Origin: Vibrio sp. CDRSL-10 TSBA
GTDB lineage: Bacteria > Pseudomonadota > Gammaproteobacteria > Enterobacterales > Vibrionaceae
NCBI GenBank assembly: GCA_039696685.1
Contig: CP155566.1
Coordinates: 2,232,001-2,296,000 of the forward strand
Length of the DNA: 64,000 nucleotides
Direction: 5' to 3'
Position numbers and translations under genes: made by a program. Positions 9,834 through 19,378 of the stretch are shown here, piece after piece (within the stretch, counting starts at the first letter, position 1; every line of letters starts with the position of its first letter). The notes under the pieces were generated by a model that was not told the origin of the DNA, did not search any database, and saw only the letters and a program-made list of their open reading frames with translations.

Positions 9834-9872
9834 TTCTCTGTTTCTCTGTTTCTCTGTTTCTCTGTTTCTCTG
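9834..9872 (+). repeat. Octanucleotide simple sequence repeat (TTTCTCTG)n
   Basis: Four full tandem copies of TTTCTCTG (9841-9872), preceded by a 7-base partial copy, in non-coding DNA about 15 bases upstream of the Zur-type palindrome and 70 bases upstream of the DUF1826 start. Such arrays change copy number by slippage and could alter promoter spacing. Confidence 0.9.
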
Positions 9873-9885
9873 TTTCTTTAGCCTT

Positions 9886-9905
9886 ATTGTTATGATATAA
9901 CATTT
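9886..9905 (+). promoter_or_regulatory. Predicted Zur box upstream of DUF1826 gene
   Basis: TGTTAT-GAT-ATAACA (9888-9902) within an AT-rich context followed by TTTC matches the gammaproteobacterial Zur operator (GTTATAWTATAAC core). It lies about 40 bases before the next start codon, where zinc-loaded Zur would block transcription. Confidence 0.7.
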
Positions 9906-9942
9906 CAATAAATCAGATAACATACCAACATGGAAGAAACCG

Positions 9943-10620
9943 ATGAGCACGCAAACCGCCAGTTATAATCTCCCGACCGAGCGCCAGGACTTGTGCCGCG
10001 CCATTACCTCAGATCATCCTTTGGTACTGACGGAAATTTTCAAGCCGGAACATAATCTTGCCATCTGGCAACGTCGACTGCCCGACAGCCTGACGCAGGG
10101 TATTGAACAGGCATTACAACAAGGCCTGCGCGTTAAGATCGCTTTGCAGGTCACACCGCAGAATGTGTGGCAGGAACTGCGCTCGGAACTGGCACAATGG
10201 CCATGTGGCGATGAACTCAGCGCCAACATCAGCGAGCTGGCCGAGATGTACAGCATACTTTTTGAAGCCCGGACTCTTGGTATTCGTCTCACCACCCTGG
10301 ACTCCGCCATGTGTCCGCGCTTTCACGTTGACCGGGTTGGCTGCAGGCTGGTGAGTGCTTTTTACGGCCCGGGCAGTGAATGGCTGGCCGATGAAGACGT
10401 GGACCGACGTCACTTAGGCCCGCGCGACAGCAAAATCGACGACATCAGCGCCGGTTTATACATCACCCGCGAGCAAATTCAGCCTATCGGATGCGGCGAT
10501 GTCGCGCTGCTGAAAGGTTCAAACTGGGAAGGCAATCAACACAATGCCATCGTACACCGCTCTCCGCCAGTGCCGTCCGGACAGACCCGCTTACTGCTAT
10601 CGATTGATTTAATTGACTAA
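9943..10620 (+). CDS. DUF1826-family protein, probable zinc-starvation gene
   Basis: 225-aa soluble protein without signal peptide or transmembrane helix. The sequence matches my recollection of DUF1826 proteins: a central block with CPRFHVDRV and LVSAFYGPGSEWL, then HLGPRD and GDVALLKGSNW, and a C-terminal IVHRSPP. His, Cys and Asp residues are conserved-looking and could bind metal; the biochemical role of the family is not known to me. DUF1826 genes often sit in Zur regulons beside COG0523 GTPases. A Zur-type box lies immediately upstream here, supporting zinc-responsive expression, although no COG0523 gene is adjacent. The (TTTCTCTG)n array just upstream may add strain-to-strain variation. 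Confidence 0.7.
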   Translation: MSTQTASYNLPTERQDLCRAITSDHPLVLTEIFKPEHNLAIWQRRLPDSLTQGIEQALQQGLRVKIALQVTPQNVWQELRSELAQWPCGDELSANISELAEMYSILFEARTLGIRLTTLDSAMCPRFHVDRVGCRLVSAFYGPGSEWLADEDVDRRHLGPRDSKIDDISAGLYITREQIQPIGCGDVALLKGSNWEGNQHNAIVHRSPPVPSGQTRLLLSIDLID

Positions 10621-10740
10621 CTTTTGGCTGAAGCACAATCAATCAGCAGGCTTGATAGCGGTCATTCACTTCAGCCAACCTCGCAGCTGTGATATAACAG
10701 AGCGCACTATTAAAGCCGGCTAAGTAGCTAAGGATTCGCT

Positions 10741-11301
10741 GTGAAGAAAGTGCTGTACCTGATGAGACACGGGCAAACGCTGTTTAATGTCAGAAGAAAA
10801 ATGCAGGGCTGGTGTGACTCGCCGTTAACCGAACTGGGTATTGAGCAGGCCAGACAAGCCGCCGCCTATTTTGATGAGGTTGAACTGACCCACCTGTACA
10901 GCTCTTCCTCAGAACGTGCCTGTGATACCGCTGAGCTGGCAACCCGCAATCGCATGCCATATCAGCGCCTGAAAGGTTTAAAAGAGATCAGTTTTGGCCT
11001 GTACGAAGGCGAAAGCGAAGATTTACACCCGGATCTGGAAACGCGCGAGAACCACTACGTGCAGTTTGGCGGCGAGTCCAAAACGGCGGTCAGAGAGCGT
11101 ATGGTCGAAACCTGCCACAAGCTAATGCAAAACGAGGATCATCGCTGTGTGCTGGCCGTTTCCCATTACGGTGCGTGTAAACAGTTCCATCTGCACTGGA
11201 ATCAGGATGCCGATCCGGCGATGACGATTCCCAACTGCGCCATTTTAAAATACCAATATCAGGATGGTCAGTTTGAGTTTATTGAGATGATCACACTCTA
11301 G
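10741..11301 (+). CDS. Histidine phosphatase family protein (phosphoglycerate mutase-like)
   Basis: 186-aa cytosolic phosphatase of the RHG branch. LMRHGQT at residues 7-13 holds the phospho-accepting His; the second catalytic His is in AVSHYG near residue 141, and SSSERACDTAE supplies the conserved Arg. It starts with GTG preceded by AAGGA. The family covers alpha-ribazole phosphatase, GpmB-like and sugar phosphatases; nothing nearby fixes the substrate. It is a single gene closed by a strong terminator. Confidence 0.85.
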   Translation: MKKVLYLMRHGQTLFNVRRKMQGWCDSPLTELGIEQARQAAAYFDEVELTHLYSSSSERACDTAELATRNRMPYQRLKGLKEISFGLYEGESEDLHPDLETRENHYVQFGGESKTAVRERMVETCHKLMQNEDHRCVLAVSHYGACKQFHLHWNQDADPAMTIPNCAILKYQYQDGQFEFIEMITL

Positions 11302-11310
11302 CAACGATAA

Positions 11311-11337
11311 GGGATGCCACCGGGCATCCCTTTGTTT
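11311..11337 (+). terminator. Intrinsic terminator after histidine phosphatase gene
   Basis: GGGATGCC / GGCATCCC stem with a 4-base loop, then TTTGTTTT, 9 bases after the stop codon. A textbook intrinsic terminator. Confidence 0.9.
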
Positions 11338-11438
11338 TAGGCACTGGAGATGTTTTTATTCACTGAGCATCTCTTTGTTCCCTGAGAATTTCTTCATGCC
11401 TTGACAATAAATTGCCTGGCTCCAAACCCGTCGTGAGT

Positions 11439-12258
11439 TTACAGAAACAGCGCTTTTAACTCATCCGCCAGCCCGGTCGCGTGATTGTTATTGTGCTCAG
11501 TGACCCGGTCAGCATGCTGTTTGACTTTGTCGTCTGCATTTTGCATCGCGATCCCCAGGCCGACTTTAGACAGCATCGAGATATCATTGTGGTTATCACC
11601 CACCGCGACACAGGCTTCAAGCGGAATGCCGAGCTGTTCAACGTAGCGTGTCAGCCTGTTACCTTTACTGTTACCAATAGCAGAAAAATCGACCCGGTCG
11701 ACCCACGACTGCTCGCCGATAAAGTGCTGGCTGACAAAATCGATATTGGCAAACGTGTCGACATCACCGCCTTCTACGACAAATTTCCACACATAGTCGG
11801 TTGCGGCCAGCTCCTGACGGAAGTCTTCCACCCGGCGGATATTCGGACGCTGGTGCGCAGGGAAACGTCTGTGACCAGGTCAGCATGTCTTCCATGTAGT
11901 TGATCGGACGCTGGTTGGAATACAGCATGGCGTCTTTGACGTACATCACCATTTTCAAGTCATGCTGCTCTGACAAATCAATAAACTGAGCGGCGGTGTC
12001 TTTCGCTATCGAGTTTTCGCTGAGGACCTTCTGCTGGCCGAAATCATACATGTAGGTGCCGTTGCAACAGATAATCGGCGTGTTCAGTCCGAGCTGGCGG
12101 TAAAACGGTTCCGCAGCCACATGATGACGTCCGGTCACAATCATCACATGTGCAACTTCGGCAATGGATTTTACCGCTTCAATCAGAGCAGGACTGACTG
12201 TGTGGTCCGACGTTAATACCGTTCCGTCGAGATCCAGTGCCAGTAATTTACGCTGCAT
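11439..12258 (-). CDS. ybhA: HAD-IIB phosphatase YbhA (pyridoxal phosphate phosphatase)
   Basis: Cof-type HAD phosphatase; E. coli YbhA dephosphorylates pyridoxal phosphate and some sugar phosphates. Motif I is LALDLDGTVL (residues 6-15). IVTGRHHVAAEPFYRQL and PIICCNGTYMYD are near-identical to E. coli YbhA, and motif IV is GDNHNDISML. The frame breaks near residue 132; deleting one base from GAAAC at 11862-11866 (plus strand) gives 272 aa, exactly the E. coli length. Together with pdxY 9 kb away it could balance B6 pools, but they are not in one operon. Confidence 0.88.
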
Positions 12259-12541
12259 AGTTCCACCTTTTGGTCTGTGTTGGTTTAAGGTTCATCAGAT
12301 CCCAGTGTAATTCATTGCCTATGCCGGTTTAAACCCAAATCGCGCTCATCATTGCCGCTAATCGTTCTAGGGTATCAAATTTAATGCATAGCCAAGCCTT
12401 TAAGTCTCCGCTGTGAGTCCATACAATAGTAGCCAGTAGATAAACCGCCAACAGCTCAGCCTGTTACACCATCTTTCAAAGCACTCACCGTTGCCATTAA
12501 AGGCGGGCTTGAAAGACCAAACCATTTTTGAGGACAACACT

Positions 12542-13714
12542 ATGCCAATTGCACTATGGGCTCTTGCAATCGGAGCCTTTGGGATCGGCACGACTGAATT
12601 TATCATCGCCGGCCTGCTGCCGGTTATTGCTGCGGACTTTGATGTTTCTGTTCCGGTCGCCGGTCACCTCGCTACCGCTTATGCTCTGGGCGTGTTTGTC
12701 GGCGCACCGGCACTGGTTATCTTTGGTGCCAGAATTCCGAAAAAAGCCATGCTGGTTGTGCTGATGCTGCTGTTTATTGCCGGTAACCTGATTACCGCGA
12801 TGGCACCGGATATGAGCATCGCCATTGTGGGCCGAATCGTGACCTCTCTGACGCACGGCGCCTTTTTCGGAATCGGCTCCATCATTGCGGCAGAGATGGT
12901 TGAACCGTCTAAACGGGTGCGTGCCATCGCGTTTATGTTTATGGGGCTGACCGTCGCTAACCTGGTGGGTGTTCCGGCCGGGACCTGGCTTGGCCAGCAT
13001 GTCTCCTGGCGTGCCACTTTTGCGGTTATTTCGCTGATTGGTGTCGTGGGCGTTCTGGGTATCTGGCGCCTGATCCCTCATCAGCCAAAAGCCAAAGAAC
13101 ACAAGTTTTCTAAGGAGTTCAATGCTTTTCGCAGCCGTAATGTGCTGGTTGCAATGGGGATTACCGTGCTGGGTCCGGGTGCTTTCTTTACCTCCATCAC
13201 CTACATGGCGCCGATGGCGATTGAGCTGGCCGGTTACAGCCCCGCCAATATTACCTGGTTAATGCTGTTGTTCGGCTTTGGCCTGTTTGTCGGTAATCAG
13301 CTCGGTGGCAAATATGCTGACAAAGCACTGATGCCGATGCTGTATACCACCTTGTTCGCCCAGGGTGCTGTGCTGCTGGTGTTCAACTTCACCATAGACA
13401 GCCAGTTCATGACCGCGTTGTGTATTTTTCTGATGGCAGCGTTTGGCTTTGCCACCGTATCCCCGATCCAGAAACTGGTGATGGATAAAGCCAAAGCGGC
13501 TGGCGCGCCGACTTTGGCGGCGACGGTCAATATCGGTATGTTTAACCTCGGCAACGCATTGGGTGCCTGGTTGGGTGGTGTGGTGATTGCCGCCGGCTAC
13601 GGTTTGCAATCACCTAACTGGGCCGGAGGACTGCTATCCTTTGGTGCATTAATCCTGGCCCTGGTATCCGGTATGATGGATAAAGCTGCGCAAGCAGAAC
13701 CCGTCACCAGTTAA
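12542..13714 (+). CDS. MFS exporter, DHA1 family (AraJ/YdhP-like)
   Basis: 390-aa inner-membrane carrier with about twelve hydrophobic segments. The N-terminus ALAIGAFGIGTTEFIIAGLL and the motif SLTHGAFFGIGS are characteristic of the AraJ/YdhP branch of drug:H+ antiporters (arabinose- or purine-type efflux). The start at 12542 is favoured by the upstream GAGGA; an in-frame extension to 12491 has no ribosome site. Substrate unknown. It is convergent with the MocR gene, separated by a hairpin. Confidence 0.85.
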   Translation: MPIALWALAIGAFGIGTTEFIIAGLLPVIAADFDVSVPVAGHLATAYALGVFVGAPALVIFGARIPKKAMLVVLMLLFIAGNLITAMAPDMSIAIVGRIVTSLTHGAFFGIGSIIAAEMVEPSKRVRAIAFMFMGLTVANLVGVPAGTWLGQHVSWRATFAVISLIGVVGVLGIWRLIPHQPKAKEHKFSKEFNAFRSRNVLVAMGITVLGPGAFFTSITYMAPMAIELAGYSPANITWLMLLFGFGLFVGNQLGGKYADKALMPMLYTTLFAQGAVLLVFNFTIDSQFMTALCIFLMAAFGFATVSPIQKLVMDKAKAAGAPTLAATVNIGMFNLGNALGAWLGGVVIAAGYGLQSPNWAGGLLSFGALILALVSGMMDKAAQAEPVTS

Positions 13715-13725
13715 ATCGGTCAACA

Positions 13726-13766
13726 GCATGTCAGGACACCCGGTTTCGTTACCTGTTCTGACATGC
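13726..13766. terminator. Bidirectional hairpin between MFS exporter and MocR gene
   Basis: GCATGTCAG (13726-13734) pairs with CTGACATGC (13758-13766) around a 23-base loop, directly between two converging genes. Confidence 0.55.
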
Positions 13767-13779
13767 CGTTATTGAACCG

Positions 13780-15222
13780 CTAATCGTGAAACAGTTCGGC
13801 CAAAGCGCGGATTTTAGGGTCGATCTCTTCCAGCGCAACATTACCAAAGCCAAGTACAGCGCCGTGCCATCCTCGGAATGGTGCCGTAGCCGGCTCATAA
13901 TAGGCCAACGGACGGATAATAATGCCTTTCTGTTCAGCACGCTGTGCCCAACTCACTTCATCAATCCCCTGCTGCCATTTCATCGTGATATGCAGCCCGG
14001 CGGGCTGACTGATGATCTCCACCTTATCGGCGAAGTAACACCTGATAGCCTCACACATCGCGGCATATTTGCTCTTATACAGGCGGCGCATTTTACGAAT
14101 ATGACGCAGCAGGTCGCCCTCGACAATGAAATCTGCCAGTGCTGCCTGGATATGAGCCGGTGAATCTCCGCTTAACGCATCTTTAATCATCAGGCATCGC
14201 TCAACCAGCGAGTCCGGCACCACCAGATAGCCCAGCCGCAGCCCGTTAAACATCACCTTACTGAACGAGCCGACATACAACACCCGCTCATCCATCCCCA
14301 TCTGTCCGGCCAGACCTTGTAAACTGGTGAATGGCCTGTGGGCAAACTGAAATTCACTGTCGTAATCATCTTCAATGATCCAGCTTTGCCGGCTCACCGC
14401 CCATTCAATCAGGCTGAGGCGTTGCGCTGTATTGAGTGTGGTGCCCATCGGATATTGATTACTGGGCGTGATGTACAGTGCCCGCGCGTCACTTCTCAGC
14501 ACAGCAGACACATCCAGACCGGTTTTCTCGACCACGGCAACCGGCTGCTGATGAATCCCCAGCAATGCATTAATTTTACGCATCTGGCTATAACCGGGTT
14601 GCTCCATCAGCAAGGTATCTGATGCGCCGAGCGTCGCCATAATTGCAATCGATAACGCTTGCTGCGCACCGGAAGTAATAATGATTCTGCCGGCATCACA
14701 ATGCACCGAACGGCTGGATGCAAGATAATCAGCCAAAGCCGTGCGTAACTCCAGCCTGCCCTGAATGAGATGGTTACCCAATATCGTCGTACGCGAGGCA
14801 TGACGCTGCATCAAGCGCTGCCATTTGGCGAGCGGAAACTGATCCAGATCCGGCACACCAGGCGCAAACGGACGATTCACTCCCAACGCCGGATCAATGT
14901 GAGTGACTGGCTCAGACGCCCTTTGCGCTGGCAGAAAGGATTCCGGCAATTCGACCGCGACGTAGAATCCGGCGCCGGGCCGACTTTCAATATACCCTTC
15001 CGCCACCAGCTGCTCATACGCCGCTATCACCGTGTTACGGCTTAAATCGAGCTCCTGCGCCAACTGGCGAGTTGACGGCAATTTACCACCTGTCGGCCAC
15101 AGATTGTGGACTACTTTGTCACGGATGGCGTGAAACAATCTCGCTTGCCTTGAACCTTGCCGGGTATCTAATCCCAAATCACCACTGTCTATCAGAGCCA
15201 AATCGGATCCATCCTTTTTCAA
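13780..15222 (-). CDS. MocR/PdxR-type regulator (GntR HTH fused to aminotransferase domain)
   Basis: 480-aa chimeric regulator. Residues about 25-90 form a GntR winged helix (STRQLAQELDLSRNTVIAAY). The rest is a fold-type I aminotransferase domain that normally binds pyridoxal phosphate, with IIEDDYDSEF and the Lys in GSFSKVMFNGLRLGY as expected PLP contacts. MocR proteins sense B6 vitamers or amino-acid adducts and regulate a divergent neighbour. Here the divergent gene encodes a pyridoxamine-oxidase-like flavoprotein, and three 19-bp-spaced direct repeats lie between them, the arrangement seen for PdxR/GabR operators. The effector is not proven. Confidence 0.88.
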   Translation of the reverse strand: MKKDGSDLALIDSGDLGLDTRQGSRQARLFHAIRDKVVHNLWPTGGKLPSTRQLAQELDLSRNTVIAAYEQLVAEGYIESRPGAGFYVAVELPESFLPAQRASEPVTHIDPALGVNRPFAPGVPDLDQFPLAKWQRLMQRHASRTTILGNHLIQGRLELRTALADYLASSRSVHCDAGRIIITSGAQQALSIAIMATLGASDTLLMEQPGYSQMRKINALLGIHQQPVAVVEKTGLDVSAVLRSDARALYITPSNQYPMGTTLNTAQRLSLIEWAVSRQSWIIEDDYDSEFQFAHRPFTSLQGLAGQMGMDERVLYVGSFSKVMFNGLRLGYLVVPDSLVERCLMIKDALSGDSPAHIQAALADFIVEGDLLRHIRKMRRLYKSKYAAMCEAIRCYFADKVEIISQPAGLHITMKWQQGIDEVSWAQRAEQKGIIIRPLAYYEPATAPFRGWHGAVLGFGNVALEEIDPKIRALAELFHD

Positions 15223-15267
15223 AAACTGGCTCTAAAAAACATACCAGTCAGCCATTATATTGCAATC

Positions 15268-15316
15268 AAACGATACGCCTATAGCTAAACAATACGCTCA
15301 TAGCCAAACAATACGC
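15268..15316. promoter_or_regulatory. Three direct repeats, candidate MocR operator
   Basis: AAAC(G/A)ATACGC occurs at 15268, 15287 and 15306, exactly 19 bp apart, in the 158-bp gap between the MocR gene and the divergent flavoprotein gene. Direct, phased repeats are how MocR regulators such as GabR contact DNA. Confidence 0.7.
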
Positions 15317-15380
15317 TTGCAATCCAGACGCTCTCTGGCGTGAGTAACGTATTCAAATATAAACAATTACAGGGACTGTT

Positions 15381-16046
15381 ATGCTGTCGAAAAACTCCAG
15401 AACTCAAATCAAAAAAGCGCCTCATAAAGCGGTATTCGAACCGGAGAAGCTCTATCAAATTATTGATGAGAGCCTGATCGCTCATATCGCGATTGCGGAA
15501 GAATCGGGGCCGGTGGTGATCCCGATGCTGGCCTGGCGGGTCGATGATGCGGTCTATATTCACGGAGCCAACAACAGTCGTTTGCTGAAAACGCTGCAAC
15601 AGGGTGACTCCACCTGCCTGACTTTCACTCTATTTGATGGCTGGGTGCTGGCCCGGTCCGCTTTTCATCACAGTGCCCACTATCGTTCGGCAGTCGTGTT
15701 CGGGCAGTTTGTCTGTGTGGAGGACGCGCAGGAAAAAGACCGCTTATTGAATCATTTTGTCGAACAAATCGCGCCGGGACGCACACAACATATTCGCCTG
15801 AGCAACCAAAAGGAATTAGCCGCAACGAAGCTGCTAAAAATCGCTCTGAATGAAGCGTCAGTCAAAATCAGTGCGGGAGAAGTGAGTGATGATAAAGCCG
15901 ATCTCGATTTACCGGTGTGGGCCGGATATCTGCCCTATCGCACCCAAGTCGGGCCATTGGTGCCAGTAAAAGAACTTGAAGGGGAGACAATAGAAACACC
16001 GGACTATCACAGTGCGTATGGTAAACGCTGGTATCAAACACCGTAG
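15381..16046 (+). CDS. Pyridoxamine 5'-phosphate oxidase-like FMN-binding protein
   Basis: 221-aa soluble protein of the split-barrel flavin-binding fold (COG3467 type). It shows the family start HIAIAEESGPVVIPMLAWR, HGANNSRLL (FMN phosphate contact) and the VVFGQF strand. It is longer than minimal NimA-type proteins, with a C-terminal block (WAGYLPY...VGPLVPV) typical of the ~220-aa subgroup. Divergent from, and probably controlled by, the MocR regulator. A B6-related oxidase or a flavin reductase role is plausible; the reaction is unknown. Confidence 0.75.
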   Translation: MLSKNSRTQIKKAPHKAVFEPEKLYQIIDESLIAHIAIAEESGPVVIPMLAWRVDDAVYIHGANNSRLLKTLQQGDSTCLTFTLFDGWVLARSAFHHSAHYRSAVVFGQFVCVEDAQEKDRLLNHFVEQIAPGRTQHIRLSNQKELAATKLLKIALNEASVKISAGEVSDDKADLDLPVWAGYLPYRTQVGPLVPVKELEGETIETPDYHSAYGKRWYQTP

Positions 16047-16197
16047 ACAGGCGCGAATAACAAACCGGCAGCCAAAAAGTCAGCGTCGCCAAGGCCGTTC
16101 AGGGACTGAGGGGGATTCAGGAACATCACCCAAACGGCGTTGGTATTACAACTTATGTAGGACAATGCCGGGCTCTGTGCTGTGATCACAGCGCCAC

Positions 16198-16482
16198 TCA
16201 AAAATAAGACAACTCTGCGGCATGTTTGGGAAATACCTGCGGCTGAGCGATGATACCCGCCTGATACTGTTCCACCAGAGCCGCAAATTCTCCGCGGCTC
16301 ATGCTACCTTCCGCCACTTTCACCATGGCATCTGCCAGCAGTTCATTACCGCCTAAACAACGCATTACTGAACTGAGAATGTCCGTTCTGGGCACCCGAT
16401 CAGTAAGCATCTTTTTAAGCCACATATACTCCGGCGCCTCACCATCAAGGATGGTAGCCCGACCTAACTGAAAACGTTTCAT
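16198..16482 (-). CDS. Hypothetical protein
   Basis: 94-95 aa, not recognised. Soluble, acidic-neutral, no signal peptide; helix-rich by eye, with KMLTDRVPRTDILSSVMRCLGGN in the middle. ATG at 16482 is preceded by GTG at 16485, so either could start it. The coding potential looks real (clean codon use, no overlapping gene), but no family or function can be given. A palindrome GCTGTGATCACAGC sits just past its stop. Confidence 0.5.
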   Translation of the reverse strand: MKRFQLGRATILDGEAPEYMWLKKMLTDRVPRTDILSSVMRCLGGNELLADAMVKVAEGSMSRGEFAALVEQYQAGIIAQPQVFPKHAAELSYF

Positions 16483-16908
16483 CACAACTTTACAACCTAT
16501 GCCAAAGGCTCGTTAACCTATACCAACACCACGGTTTTACTTGATATGTAACCGATTACTATTCGTGGTGTAACATATATGTCATACATTGATCGAAATC
16601 AACAAATTTCCACTGTGACATCCGCAAGTAAATTGTTAATAAAAGCTACCAAGTCAGATCGCGCTGTGTTGAGTTCGTATCAAGACAGCCGATTATTTTT
16701 AAACCCATAATTTAACGACATTTTCCGCTTAATCATTCTCTAATGATGCCCTCGGTTTATATTATCGCCTTTATTGATAGTTAACAAACTAACCATATCG
16801 CCAGCATATATATCATTGTTTTTTGAATTATTGCTTTACATATTGTTGCTTTAGCAACTTTATAAATGTAACATTCTGAAACATTTACTCCCCAGCAAGA
16901 GCATAATC
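16483..16908. other. AT-rich intergenic region upstream of marR-type gene
   Basis: About 425 bases without a credible ORF. It contains a perfect inverted repeat GTTGC-TTTA-GCAAC at 16845-16858 with a second ATTGCTTTA copy about 16 bases upstream, close to the likely MarR promoter; nothing else was recognised. Confidence 0.45.
16845..16858. promoter_or_regulatory. Candidate MarR operator
   Basis: Perfect 5+5 inverted repeat GTTGC-TTTA-GCAAC, 51 bases before the marR-type start; MarR dimers usually bind short palindromes like this in their own promoter. Confidence 0.5.
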
Positions 16909-17374
16909 ATGAACGAAAAAGTCAGACACCTGTATGACCTGACCAACTGTCTGCAGCCGGTAAAAATGGCATGGAAACACGCGGTTTCAGAAGCCATCGC
17001 CGACTATGGTATTTCGATGTCATTGGCGACCGTGATTGTGCTGGTCCATCGTCACCACGCGGGTTTACTGCAAAGAGAACTGGCGGATGAAATGGGGATC
17101 AATCCGGGCACTTTGGTGCGCCTGCTTGATCAGGCCACCAGTGAAGGCTGGCTGGTACGCCACGAAGGCAGCAGTGACCGCCGGGCAAAGACACTGCATA
17201 TTCTGCCCAAAGGTACCGAAACTGGCGCTGCGGATAGAAACCGCCATCAATGCATTGCGCCTTGAATTAATGGCCGATGTCATCACGGAAGAGATCGAAC
17301 AGGCAACCCGCCTGCTGCGTCTGTTTGAAAGTCGTGCTATCGAATACGCCCAACAAGCCAAGCAAAGTAAATGA
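16909..17374 (+). CDS. MarR-family transcriptional regulator
   Basis: Winged-helix regulator heading the efflux operon. The DNA-binding part reads LLQRELADEMGINPGTLVRLLD, followed by the MarR wing VRHEGSSDRRAKTLHILPKG. The frame then breaks; removing one base from GAAAC at 17218-17222 gives KGTELALRIETAINALR and a 154-aa protein ending in the usual dimerisation helices. Its stop overlaps the FUSC start (ATGA), so regulator and pump are translationally coupled. It probably represses the operon until a phenolic or other aromatic ligand binds. Confidence 0.87.
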
Positions 17375-19378
17375 AGATCAGTCGCCACCAGTGGCTATTT
17401 GCCGGCAAAGTTTACGCATCTGCGATGCTGGCCTATTTCGTCGCCGCCAGCATGGGGCTGACCAATCCTTACTGGGCCATGGTCACCTGTTGCGTGCTCA
17501 ACAATCCGTTATCCGGTGCAATGCGTGCCCGCTCCCTGTATCGATTCAGCGGCACTCTGCTGGCCGGGATCCTCGCTCTGGGTCTTTCGGCCTGGCTATC
17601 CAGCGAGCCGATGATCCTGGTTTTAGTGACCGGTCTGGTCTCGTCGGTGGTGATGGCGCTCGCCTTTACCGACCGCACGCCGCGTGCTTACAGTCTGCAG
17701 TTAGCCGGTATCACCCTGATGCTGGTTCTGGTTGCTTATATCGGGCAGCCGGAAAACATGTTTAACCTGGTCGTGACCCGCCTGACCGAAATTGGCATCG
17801 GTATTCTTGCCGTCAGCATAGTCGATGCGTTTTTCAAACCGGGCACAATCAAGCCAGGCTTGACTGCGCGTCTCGACGGCTGGATTCATGATTTGGAGAT
17901 CTGGCGCGACGACTGTTTCAGCGGCCAGGCCAACCACACCACGGATGTAGACAGAATCAAAATCTTAAACGATGTTTCGTCACTTTCGCAGCTGATCGCC
18001 GTGCTGAAATACGATCACGAGTTAGATCCTGCCAGCTATCAGGCCATCATCGCCTTGCAGCGCAAAGCGATGCGCATCATTCCGCGTATTGCAGCCATTG
18101 GCCATGCCCTGCACAGTCTCTCGCCGGACATTCGCGACCAGTTTATTGCCACTGTCGAACAGGTGACCCGCCGTGACTCAACTGCTGAAGCGCAGCCGGT
18201 CGTCATACCCGATGCTGTGCGAAACCAGGCGTCCGAGTGGGAAATACTGGTGCTCAACCAACTCACCACACTGCTCAACAAGTACGTCAAAGACTGGGCG
18301 CTGCTGATGGAGTACCGTGCTGCGGTACATGGGAACTCAACCAGCATCACCACCCGTTATGCGATCAGTAAGGCCAAAGCCTTTCCGCTGCCACCGGATA
18401 CCGGCCTGGCGCTGCGTATGTTTGTCGGCATTATGCTGACCTATTTTATTCTGAGCGGGATCTGGTATGCGACCAGCTGGAGCCAAGGCCCGAATATGGT
18501 GCTACTTGGTGTAGTCGCTATCGGCTTTTTCGGCGGCGCAGACGAAACCTGGGCTGGCAATTGCTCACTTCAGCCGCTTTGCTTTTATTTCGACATTGAC
18601 CGCTTTTGTACTGGCGTACGGGCTACTGCCGCTGGCCAACAGTTACGACAGTTTTTTGCTGGTTATGGCGGCATTTCTGCTGCCAATGGGCCTTTGGGCT
18701 GCCACCAATCCTCTCGCGCTGCTGGTCCTGGTGCTGAGTCTGAGTAACGTCAATTTCCAGAATCACTATACCCCGTTTAACATCGGCTATTTTCTCGATG
18801 CGTCTGTCGCGACACTGATTGGTGTCTACGTTGCGTTTCTTGCTGTGGCGATGTGTCGCAGCTGGGGCGCACAAAACGTACTCAAACAACTGGCAGGACG
18901 TGAGCTGCGCGATCAGGCCAAGTTACAGACCCAGTTCCATGATGCAGCCATTGACCGTTATGTGGTGCGCTCACTGGATCGCATCGCGCTTCAGGCTACC
19001 CGCCTTGGCAGTCGTCTGGAACAGCAGAGTCTGGTCATGATCGCCCATATGAATGGCGCTGTCTTTGCTGCCCGGTTGCGCCAGTGGTTCTACTCTGATC
19101 AAGGTGTCCAGACATCGTCGCTCAATAACCTGCTGCAGGCTCTGGCACGCAATGACTATCAATACAGTACTCCATCATCTGATCTGAGCGCTCAATCATC
19201 CGACCTGCTTGCTCAGATTGATCACTGCCTGCGTCAGGCATGCGATCAGGCTCAGGATTACGTGCAATATTTACTGACCGGCCTGAGAATCGCGCTGTTC
19301 CCGCAGGCTCCGCAATTTATCACCACAGACCACAAATTTATTTCCACAGACCGCAAAATGGACAGCTCAACATGCTGA
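17371..19378 (+). CDS. FUSC-family inner-membrane efflux protein (AaeB-like)
   Basis: Large inner-membrane pump component like E. coli AaeB, exporting aromatic carboxylic acids together with a HlyD-type adaptor. It has two hydrophobic halves: residues about 10-160 (NPYWAMVTCCVLNNPLSGA is the FUSC signature region) and about 350-500 (ALRMFVGIMLTYFILSG). The frame breaks near residue 391; deleting one base from GAAAC at 18544-18548 gives ADEPGLAIAHFSRF and 668 aa, normal for the family. The C-terminal tail has two small in-frame duplications (SSDLSAQ/SSDLLAQ and a 21-bp FITTDHK/FISTDRK pair). It overlaps the DUF1656 gene by 7 bases. Confidence 0.85.

Noticed and set aside
16179..16192. CRP-like palindrome GCTGTGATCACAGC
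   Set aside because: Sits at the 3' side of the only nearby gene with no promoter downstream; more likely a hairpin, and the half-site spacing is wrong for CRP.
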